In this document: positions 56,577 to 64,000 of the stretch, one piece after another
How positions within the stretch are numbered: the stretch's first letter is position 1
Layout of the letters: each line of letters opens with the position of its first letter
Assembly (NCBI GenBank): GCA_949357655.1
Contig: CASHTG010000016.1
Coordinates: forward strand, 2,624,371 to 2,688,370
DNA from: Parascedosporium putredinis
Lineage: Eukaryota; Ascomycota; Sordariomycetes; Microascales; Microascaceae
Direction of reading: 5' to 3'
DNA length: 64,000 nt
Program-made: the position numbers and the translations under genes
Notes under the pieces: model-generated
Told to the model about the DNA's origin: nothing
Seen by the model: only the letters and a program-made list of their open reading frames with translations
Databases searched by the model: none

Positions 56577-58039
56577 TTAAGGCATGACTGATGGCGGAAT
56601 CCAGCCAATTTCTTCTATGGGCCACCGAATCCACAGCCTCGATTCCTCATCCAGTAGCGAGTACGCTCTTGCGACCAACTGTTGACCCCAGCCCTGTACC
56701 CACCAGTGGCTATCCAATTTCTTAAGCAAGACGCAGAAGAAGGCAAAGATGGCGATAGATTCCGGGGTCTGGACCTGCAATAAGGGTAACAGGTCATCAG
56801 CTACCATCATAAGCCAAATGAATGCATCGACTAGCTCGAACGCAGGTGTGTTCTGCTGAAGCTGCCCAAACGTGTTCATCAGCTCATTGATCGAGGTAAG
56901 GTAAGTAGATCTCAGCTCTTCGGTTAGGGGCGCTGCATAATTATGCCTTTGAGTTTTGAAAGTGGCGCGTGGGCAGGAGAATCTTTATCGACGGCCGAAT
57001 CCCGTGACACGAATCTCGAGATAGCATGTTTGATGATTGGCGAGAGTAGCCCTCCATGTAGGACATCGCCAATCTCGACAAAGGCTCGGGTACCTCGTAG
57101 AAGGAAAATCCAGCCAGGGAAGCTAGGTTCTCCCAAGAGGAGACTATCATCAGATTTTCGGGGCCATCCTAAGGCTAGTAGGGCGGATTAGTTGTGCTCT
57201 ACCTACCAATACCTTGCTGACTGTCGGGTATTTCCTAGAAAGACAAAAGATCCATGGATGTATTTTTACTTACTATCGTACGTTGTCAAGACAGAAAACA
57301 AGAAGAGCATAGGTGCCGTATCTGGCGATACGTCTACAACAAGGGGGTAGCTATGCTAGATGCTTCCTGATAGTGTATAATAGCAATAGCTAGATAGTGC
57401 TCTTTCATCTGTGGCCGATGGCGGGCTAGATGAAGACTAGAAATGGCCAAGATCGCCCTCATGATATAATCACAGCTAAACCCCATCTGTACAACAGATA
57501 TCCTATAGAATTCTCGGAGAGCCTATAAGAGATATATGTTAATAGTTCAAGGTATGTAATAGTTTACGTGAGGCTAGGCAAGGATGGCTTTTAGGCTTGG
57601 AAAAGACAAACTTGATTTTCTGACAAGGTGGCGTATGTGACTGTCGTGAAGTTGTGTAACAACTCCAAATCTGTCATGTTCAGACCGGCCGGTGACGAGG
57701 CAGTCTCAACGCTGAGAAAATCGCACTCTACATTGCGTTTTATACAGTTCAAGCAGGCAGGCTTCGTCTCATCGCACTTTGAAGAATAATGTTAGCAGCA
57801 GCCCAAATAAGCAATCCCAAGACTTGATAAGGGCCATATGAGTAATGAGGGGCGTCTAGTCTCTATTATTTAGGAGAGTCGACTGTGCATTATATACTTT
57901 GATCTTTCTGCCTTTGCAGCTCTTGCATCCTGCATATATATAGCCTAGGTCAATTGGGACGACCGGTTAGCGGAGATGAATGGACTACTAACTTACCTAG
58001 CCGGCTCTTCTGGTGCGCCCGCCTCTTGTCGCCAGTCAT
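56577..58039 (-). CDS. Zn2Cys6 regulator, sterol-uptake-control-like type
   Basis: This is a nuclear factor of about 362 residues over five exons: 58039-57997, 57929-57898, 57776-57612, 57522-57274 and 57174-56577. Exon 1 reads MTGDKRRAHQKSRL, then the zinc cluster GCKSCKGRKIK|CDETKPACLNCIKRNVECDF, split by a 121-nt intron. The hallmark order RRAHQKSRLGCKSCK plus LHNFTTVTYATLS and the C-terminal LDSHWWVQGWGQQLVARAYSLLDEESRLWIRWPIEEIGW place it with the Upc2-like short C6 family. Two bases are missing: one in the run at 56927-56930 and one next to the single C at 57335. The exon sum is then 363 codons. Its targets are unknown; the neighbouring rhamnosidase is a candidate by position only. Confidence 0.78.
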
Positions 58040-58398
58040 GGTGTATGTACTAGCTATATTAAACCAGACTGGTCCGAGGTTTCCCAGGGTGGAGTTTGCT
58101 AGAGTAGTAGCTTAAGTGGCGAAGATTTAGACGTTGTTGCTAAAGTAGACGTAGCCGTGGAAGCGCGCTGTGTTGCGGATAAGAATTAATTCGGGGATAT
58201 GGATAGAGAGTGTGAGAAGGCTTGCGGCTTCGTCGACTAAAGTACAGATTGTTACGACCTTACTAATAAAGCAGCAGCCAGGGAAGGAACCTAGGCGGTC
58301 AGGACTGGCAGTAAAGGGGAAAGTTCGGCTAAGCAAGCCGATAGGACCATCAGCAGCTTAGGCGGTCATAGGTGGAAAAGCTACTACCTCGGTATATG
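58040..58398. other. Spacer upstream of the regulator
   Basis: Should hold the regulator's promoter. No gene is supported, and the right part merges into retroelement debris. Confidence 0.45.
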
Positions 58399-58560
58399 TT
58401 ATAAGCGGCCTAGGAAGTAGGCCTAAAGGCGGTCTAAACTAGTAGAAAAGGGTAATATTCGGAGGATTATAATAGCTAGCCGAGAGGACCTTAACGACTA
58501 ACCTGGACAGAACGTCGGTCCTAGTAAGGAACGACAGCAGGACAGCGTCAGTCCACCCTA
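58399..58560. repeat. Diverged repeat, copy A
   Basis: Starts TAAGCGGCCTAGGAAGTAGGCC and runs to GGAACGACAGCAGGACAGCGTCAG. It is matched in the same orientation by 59103-59260. Differences are mainly C/T and G/A, as RIP would leave. Confidence 0.7.
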
Positions 58561-58575
58561 GACTAATCGTGCCAT

Positions 58576-58595
58576 GCACCCCCTCTAGGGGGTGC
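58576..58595. other. Perfect 8-bp hairpin
   Basis: GCACCCCC and GGGGGTGC flank a TCTA loop. It sits next to a repeat in otherwise AT-rich debris. Its role, if any, is unknown. Confidence 0.5.
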
Positions 58596-58599
58596 TCGC

Positions 58600-59102
58600 C
58601 ACCCTAAGGCAAAACCACCCTAACACAAAATCAAACCTACATAGCATATATCTACACTTTTAATATACTAGGAAAATAATTATAAATAAATAGAAGTTAT
58701 TTAACTATTCTAGATTTTTCACTCTATTTAATAAGATATCTCTTTATTTTATAACTAAATTATTTTATATTCTAATATATACTTTAAAAAGTAGAAATTT
58801 AAGAGTTTTTAACCTTAGGTATAGGACGACGCTATTTGCCCTCTTCACCTATATAAAAATCATAGCAAAATATACCCTTAACCCTAGCAAAATAGCCCCT
58901 TACTTAGTTTACTATAGGCCTATTTTTAACCTCTTTCTCTTCCCTATTAGTATATACTATTAACCTATACTTATCCCTAGCAGTTTAACTCTATAATACT
59001 AGATTATAATACTATAATATACCTATACTATTATAGTTTTACTAGGGGTCTATTAGATTACCCTTTTTTATAGTTTTACTAATAATATAGGATAACTCTT
59101 AT
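58600..59102. other. AT-rich, RIP-like region
   Basis: Very AT-rich with stops in all frames; runs of TATA and TTAT dominate. It is likely a heavily mutated transposon, but I cannot identify it. Confidence 0.5.
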
Positions 59103-59260
59103 CATAAGCGGCCTAAGAAGTAGGCCAGGAAGCGGTCTGGACTGGCAGAAAAGGATAATGTTCAGAGGAACGTATTAGCTAGCCCAGAAGACCCGCAAAG
59201 GACCGACTAGAACAGGGCGTCGGTCCTGGCAAGGAACGATAACAGGAAAGCATCAGTCTA
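59103..59260. repeat. Diverged repeat, copy B
   Basis: Same repeat as 58399-58560 in the same orientation, with TAAGCGGCCTAAGAAGTAGGCC at its start. The LTR at 59261 begins immediately after it, so the LTR element may have inserted into this copy. Confidence 0.7.
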
Positions 59261-59668
59261 TGACGTTCCAACACTAGGACGCGCCGCTTAGGGTTAGGTT
59301 GCGTTAGGGTTAGAACAGTCGGGCCTGTTAGTGGCTTAGTGAGGTAATCAAACAGTACAATAATATCGTTATCCGTAATGCGTATTCAAGTGTAGGGGTT
59401 AAGTGTACTTAAATTGACTACTAGAAAGGATATAGAACCTCCTTTCCTCTAAGGTCTACTTGGTTCCTTATATAGACAGTGGATCACGGCGTCCAGTCGT
59501 GATCCGGGTGATCGGTTAGCCCCGATCACCGTGATCGTGGTGATCTAGGTCACCTGGATCACCGAGTGATCGGGGTGATTCCTTTATCCGCAGTTCCCCC
59601 GGCCCACTGTTTCTGCAGTTCTTCACCGCCTTCCCTAGGCCGCTTCTTCAGGCGACCAGGTCATGACA
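59261..59668 (-). mobile_element. Gypsy-type LTR, leftward, little mutated
   Basis: On the minus strand it starts TGTCATGACC, typical of fungal Ty3/Gypsy LTRs, and ends ...GGAACGTCA, giving TG...CA ends over 408 bases. Directly upstream on the minus strand is a polypurine tract. It contains a cluster of GTGATC/GATCAC words (59484-59577) and telomere-like TTAGGGTTAGG and TTAGGGTTAG (59288-59315). A RIP-mutated copy of its distal half occurs in opposite orientation at 60265-60515. Confidence 0.75.
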
Positions 59669-60112
59669 TGATACCTCCCCTCCTTTAATCTTTATCCCTA
59701 AAGATTTTTACTTCTCCACCCCCCTTACTCCTATTAAATATAGAGGTACTTCTACTCTATAGTTTCCTCATAGTTAGTCTAACTTTCCCTTCCACTTCCC
59801 TTTCTACACCATAAGCCGTTCGCTCTCACGCGTTCCTCGTTCGTCTGCCAATCATCGCCTCCTTACTGACACTATTAACTTGTTAGGCTCAATTTCTGAA
59901 ATACTGTGCACATCCTATTTTAAGGGTAACAAAGTTTGCCGCATGAGCGAGAGCTCTTCTCGTTGTTCCGAGTGCGTTCGTCGTGGTCGGTCGTATAACG
60001 GTTCTTTAGTGATATCTTCCTATATGTGACCCCTTTCCTTTTCGTGTGCACTTCTACCGCTTCCCTGACGTTTCTTATAGTAACTCACCTTCTTCGCGAG
60101 CAGAAGAAGCTT
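59669..60112 (-). mobile_element. Internal remnant of Gypsy element with polypurine tract
   Basis: Next to the LTR start, the minus strand reads AAAGGAGGGGAGGTATCA, a good 3' polypurine primer site. The remaining 400 or so bases would be the 3' end of the element's internal region. No reverse transcriptase or integrase motif is visible here. Confidence 0.55.
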
Positions 60113-60200
60113 CCTTTATCCGCAGTTCCCCCGGCCCACTATTTCTACAGTTCTTCACCACCTTCCCTAGGCCGCTTCTTCAGGCGACCAGGTCGTGACA
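60113..60200 (-). mobile_element. Second copy of the LTR terminal segment
   Basis: About 88 bases match the first part of the LTR at 59581-59668 with only a few C/T differences, and begin TGTCACGACC on the minus strand. It is probably the other end of a deleted element. Confidence 0.65.
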
Positions 60201-60264
60201 CAGTCCACCTTAGAGCAATAGGAACAAAACGTCAGTCCACCCTAGACTAATAGCCAGGGACTAT

Positions 60265-60515
60265 CAGTCCTAGAGTATATAAAGTCTATATAAGGAAATA
60301 AGTAGACCTTAGAGGAAAGGAAGTTCTATATCCTTTCTAGTAGTTAATTTAAGTATACTTAACCCCTACACTTAAATATATATTATAGATAATAATATTA
60401 TTATACTATTTAACTACCTTACTAAGCTACTAATAGGCCCTAACTATTCTAACCCTAATATAACCTAACCCTAAGTAATATATCCTAGTATTAGAATATC
60501 ATATATTAACTACTC
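60265..60515 (+). mobile_element. RIP-mutated LTR half, inverted relative to 59261-59668
   Basis: Reading forward it matches the reverse complement of about 59261-59480: the same AAGTAGACCTTAGAGGAAAGGA block, CTTAACCCCTACACTT, CTAACCCTAA and the final GTATTAGAATATCA. Most differences turn C to T or G to A. It is followed by gag-like sequence, so it is probably the 5' LTR of the element to its right. Confidence 0.68.
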
Positions 60516-62440
60516 CTATTTAGTAAGTAACTCTTTTAGATAGTACTAACTATAGTAGGAGATAGATTATCCTCTACCTAAGTACCCTTAGTAACTAAGG
60601 AATAGATAGTAGAAATAATCTAGAGACTATAAGTAGAGAAAGAAAAACTTACTACTAATAACAAAGCTAGGGTTAAGGAACTTATAGTAGTATAAGCTAG
60701 AGTCCTCACCCTAGAATATACTAGTACTATAGAAGGCCTAATTAAAGCCCTAACTATAGCTTAGAAGGAAATAGCTATTAAGATCACTAAGCCTAAGGTA
60801 CCCTTCCCACTACTAGAGAAGTTCTTAGGAGAATAAGGGAAGCTCTAAAGCTTCCTTACCTATATAAGGGTATACTATAACTACTATAGTATCTAGGTAG
60901 ATAATACTAAGGTGCTAGCTACTATAGGTAACCTAAGGGGAGATACTACTATCTAGTTTAAGCCTATACTAAGGGACTATTATAAGAATACTCTATTAAA
61001 ATAGAATAAAAACACTAAAAGAATCTTTAAAGACTATAAAGAAATAGAGGAAGCTATTAAAGGAGTATTTAGAGATCCTAATAAAGATAAGTCTATATAA
61101 TAATAACTCTAGGAGATTTAATAGAAGATATCTATATTAGAGTATATTAGTAGGTTCTGATAAATCATAGTATACCTTAACTAGGATAATAAACCTATGA
61201 TCATATAGTTCTATAAGGGACTTAAGGAAGAGGTAAAAGATAAAATTACTAAGGTCATAGATACACCTAATAACCTTAAAGAGTATATAGACCTTATAGT
61301 TAAGATTAATAACTAACTATATATATGATAAATAGAGAAATAATAATAAGGCCTATAAAGCTATTTACTAGTTAGATAAACTAACTATACTAATAGAGGA
61401 AGACGATAAAATAGTAATACCTCTTAGGGAATATATACTAGACCTATAGAGTTAGATATAGCCTAGAAAAATAATAAGGTACCCCTAAGTAAAAATAGAG
61501 AATACTTTAACTATAGAAAGCTAGGCTACTATATATAAGAATACTAAAGTAAGGCTAGAAATAACTTTAGAAATAAAAAGAAACTATAGAAGCCTATACC
61601 TATAATAAGATAGAAGTAGTATAATAAATAAACTAAGGAATTAGGAAGTATTAGTAAGCTACCTGATTATAGTATTATATACTAGATAGTATACTATAAT
61701 AATAACTACTATATATATTAAAATGGTAAGGATAGAGTAGGTTACTACCCTAAGAAACCTAAGTAACTTAAAGTGATAACCTACTAATTACCTATAGATT
61801 ATTATAAACGATTTAAATAAATAAGAGGGATCTATTATAAAAAGATTTTATAAGAATACCTATTAGAAGTAGTAGAACTATACCCCTAAGATAGTAAACT
61901 AGAACAACTAGTAGAATAAAGCTAAGTATAAGTTATTAGATTCCTTAAATAAACTAAGGGATTAAAGTTAAAAGACTATAATTAGGAAAAACTAGGAAGC
62001 TTAGAAGGAAACCCTAAGGAAGAATAATATATCTTCTATCGACTTATATAGAAACCTAGAATATGAGAATAAAAGAAAGACTAATAACTATATAAATAGT
62101 ACCTATGAAAATAAGTAGGGATTAATAGAGGGTTTAAAGAGTACTTTAAAGACCTTATAAACTATATTGTGGAATAAGATAAAAAGAATATAGTAAGATA
62201 TAACCTTCTTATCTATAACCTAGAAGAATATATAAGATAGCTAGAGTACCTTAAAAGGATAGGAGATAATATCCCTCTGATGTTACTTGACGATACTATC
62301 TAGAAGGTAGAAGGAACTAGAAGCTAAATCTGATAAAATAAAATATAAATAGAAGTTAGACTAGAAAACTAAGAAGATACTATCTTTAGGAAACTCTATA
62401 AAATAGAGTAGTAGGTCTAAGCCCTATAATAAAAACTCTA
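60516..62440 (+). mobile_element. RIP-degraded Gypsy retrotransposon gag region
   Basis: A forward frame near 60791 reads KPKVPFPLLEKFLGE, then stop-G-K-L-stop-SFLTYIRVYY, then KNTKRIFKDYKEIEEAIKGVF, FYKGLKEEVKDKITKV and PNNLKEYIDLIVKINNQL. This is the order of Ty3/Gypsy capsid (retrotrans_gag). Stops stand where Gln is expected (CAA/CAG to TAA/TAG). The zinc knuckle at about 61500-61550 has Cys codons turned to Tyr (TGY to TAY). No reverse transcriptase block is recognisable before 62440. It is dead and non-coding now. Confidence 0.72.
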
Positions 62441-62567
62441 GACCTAACTGCCAGTTCCGCTTCGTTCTGGCAGAACGAATGCCAAGCCCCATATAAATCT
62501 CAGGGCGACAGGGATTATTTCCGCAAAACGAATTGCTGTAGAATGAAAGTATTGATTGGTTAAAAAC
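62441..62567. other. Unique subtelomeric junction sequence
   Basis: About 125 GC-balanced bases between the RIP-mutated element and the telomeric array. It looks unmutated compared with the AT-rich DNA to its left. No function seen. Confidence 0.5.
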
Positions 62568-62893
62568 TTAGGGTTAGGGTTAGGGTTAGGGTTAGGGTTA
62601 GGGTTAGGGTTAGGGTTAGGGTTAGGGTTAGGGTTAGGGTTAGGGTTAGGGTTAGGGTTAGGGTTAGGGTTAGGGTTAGGGTTAGGGTTAGGGTTAGGGT
62701 TAGGGTTAGGGTTAGGGTTAGGGTTAGGGTTAGGGTTAGGGTTAGGGTTAGGGTTAGGGTTAGGGTTAGGGTTAGGGTTAGGGTTAGGGTTAGGGTTAGG
62801 GTTAGGGTTAGGGTTAGGGTTAGGGTTAGGGTTAGGGTTAGGGTTAGGGTTAGGGTTAGGTTAGGGTTAGGGTTAGGGTTGGGGTTAGGTTAG
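62568..62893 (+). repeat. Telomeric (TTAGGG)n array
   Basis: Positions 62568-62855 are 48 perfect TTAGGG units (288 bases). Variants follow: TTAGG, three TTAGGG, TTGGGG, TTAGG and TTAG, up to 62893. The G-rich strand runs left to right, as at the right-hand end of a chromosome. Open frames across this block (Gly-Leu repeats) are artefacts. Confidence 0.95.
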
Positions 62894-62895
62894 AT

Positions 62896-64000
62896 GGGGT
62901 GGCCTCGTAGGTCTCGTTGATCCAGCGCGGGGCTGGTGCCGCACCGCGTGACGAGGGTCGCGAGCCCCACCATCTTGCGGATCTGGTGCATCATGAACGA
63001 CTGGCCGTGGACCTTGAGGGAAAGCCACTCCGTCTCTCCGATGATGATGGGATCGGGTTGGCGAAAAGGACTTGATGAGGCGCTTGGAGGACGGGTCCTT
63101 GAACGACTTTGCACCGTGTAGTTGTGGAAGTTGTGCGTGTGCCGGGGTAGGCGTCGAGGCGGATTGCAGACGCTGGAGGTGAGCCGGGGAGATGTGGTAG
63201 CGGCACTTCGCGGCGACATAGGCGAGCTTGATGTCGCGTGGAGGGCAAGTCGATCGCCCAGCTCGCGCTGCGCGAAACCCGTGTTATCTTGGGGCATCGC
63301 CCGCAGCGCCTTGTTCGCTTCGCGGCCGATTCGGGGACGGCGCCGGGAGACCTCGGGAGCCGATGTTTCCCGGGCTCTACGCCAGCGGCCGGGGCCCCGT
63401 CAATGGGTACGTCGACGGACAGCTTGAGCCTCTCCATCACGTTGGCCCTCGTCTGGGGTTCAGCTCCTTCCAGGATCGGCCGATGCAGGTCTCATCCAAT
63501 TTCTTCCAGTAATCGCCCACGTCGGCATTCTCTCTCTGAGCTCCTCCACCGTGCCCTAGCGCGAACCCGGCAATCTTCTTGCCCAGATAACTGTCCGGGT
63601 GCGGCGGAGCAGCGAATAGCTCGGCAGCAGATACTCGTACCACCCTCGAATCGCACGACTGGTAGCATGAAGCCTTTGTTCGTTCCTTTGAATGCCCTTG
63701 CACACGCGAATCTGGGGCGGGATGGTTCTCGTTGATTTCCTCTTTCACGACGTGGTCGTCTCCGTCAATGAGCTTCTGAGGATGAGCACGTTGCCGGCGG
63801 CGTGCACGCCCTTGTCCGATCCTGGCGCAGCGCATCAAGCTGACCTTTTTGGGATCGTCCGCGTTGGCCTTGAGATGGCGCCCGCCGCGATGAAAGCCTT
63901 CATGACATCGCCCTCAATCATCTTTTTCTTCGTTGTTGATCTGTAAGTCTGCGGTAGCCCGTGCCAGAGTACCCAAGCAATACGTAACTGAACGAAGTAC
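62896..64000 (-). pseudogene. PUS1: tRNA pseudouridine synthase 1 (PUS1) fragment, many frameshifts
   Basis: Across different frames of the minus strand I read TruA/PUS1 family blocks in correct order: KKMIEGDVMKAFIAAGAIS, KANADDPKKVSLMRCAR, a region matching the catalytic R-T-D-KGVHAAGNV motif, CYQSCDSR, WYEYLLPSYSLLPPHPDSYLGKKI, DVGDYWKKLDE, HNFHNYT and EWLSLKVHGQSFMMHQIRKMVGLATLVTRCG. At least eight single-base shifts fall in 1.1 kb, but I saw no nonsense substitution within a block. The fragment stops where the telomeric repeats begin, missing the last part of the protein. PUS1 is a core housekeeping gene, so this may be a mis-joined or low-quality read rather than a true pseudogene. Confidence 0.72.

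Noticed and set aside
1..58039. Programmed ribosomal frameshifting as the cause of the frame breaks
   Set aside because: The breaks lie at many different runs in unrelated genes, several in one gene, and lack a common slippery heptamer with a downstream structure.
58127..58361. Small open frames on both strands near 58.2 kb
   Set aside because: No recognisable protein and adjacent to transposon debris; consistent with chance.
62556..62864. Long open frame of alternating Gly-Leu
   Set aside because: It is just translation of the TTAGGG array; no gene.
62568..62893. CRISPR-like or minisatellite array
   Set aside because: Six-base telomeric units with no spacers.

Overview
The window reads as subtelomeric DNA of a filamentous ascomycete (Pezizomycotina). 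The support is: short spliceosomal introns (49-194 nt) with GT...AG ends in most genes; three Zn2Cys6 regulators; HET, CFEM, LysM, RTA1 and But2-type proteins; AT-rich gene-free stretches; a Gypsy-type retroelement whose Gln codons have become stops in the manner of repeat-induced point mutation (RIP); and a TTAGGG array of 48 perfect units near the right edge.

Layout, left to right. (1) 1-4.35 kb: quinate catabolism, with the 3' end of a type II dehydroquinase, a quinate/shikimate dehydrogenase, and a divergent quinate-permease-type sugar transporter. (2) 5.0-11.9 kb: a GH51 arabinofuranosidase, a Zn2Cys6 regulator and a divergent MFS sugar transporter. (3) 12.5-17.8 kb: a HET-domain gene and an intact amidase. 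(4) 17.8-28.1 kb: gene-poor DNA, then a CFEM protein, a Cys-rich hypothetical, a divergent pair of paralogous membrane proteins and a But2-domain secreted protein. (5) 28.1-41.2 kb: an aromatic catabolic cluster with maleylacetoacetate isomerase, a CYP504-like phenylacetate hydroxylase, homogentisate dioxygenase, a Zn2Cys6 regulator, a Dal5-type transporter and fumarylacetoacetase. (6) 43.5-51.8 kb: a LysM effector, a MATE-like transporter, a hypothetical protein, a decayed LysM gene and an RTA1-like protein. (7) 53.6-58.0 kb: a GH78 alpha-L-rhamnosidase with a convergent Zn2Cys6 regulator. (8) 58-62.5 kb: nested LTR retroelement debris. (9) 62.57-62.89 kb: the telomeric array. (10) 62.9-64 kb: an indel-ridden PUS1 fragment.

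Together, at least three plant-derived carbon modules sit on one chromosome arm. These are quinate, arabinose or rhamnose polysaccharide side chains, and phenylacetate/homogentisate; most carry their own transporter and regulator. Phenylacetate would be taken to homogentisate by hydroxylation (the second hydroxylation is not encoded by a recognised gene here), ring-opened by the dioxygenase, isomerised, and cleaved to fumarate and acetoacetate.

A pervasive technical signal runs through the window. Nearly every gene is broken by a one-base change in or next to a short base run: about 33 missing and 3 extra bases in roughly 20 genes. Restoring those single bases gives full-length reading frames whose exon phases sum to a multiple of three. 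I therefore annotate these as genes carrying probable assembly errors, not as pseudogenes. Intron positions come from reading splice consensus against known family motifs and were not checked by transcripts.
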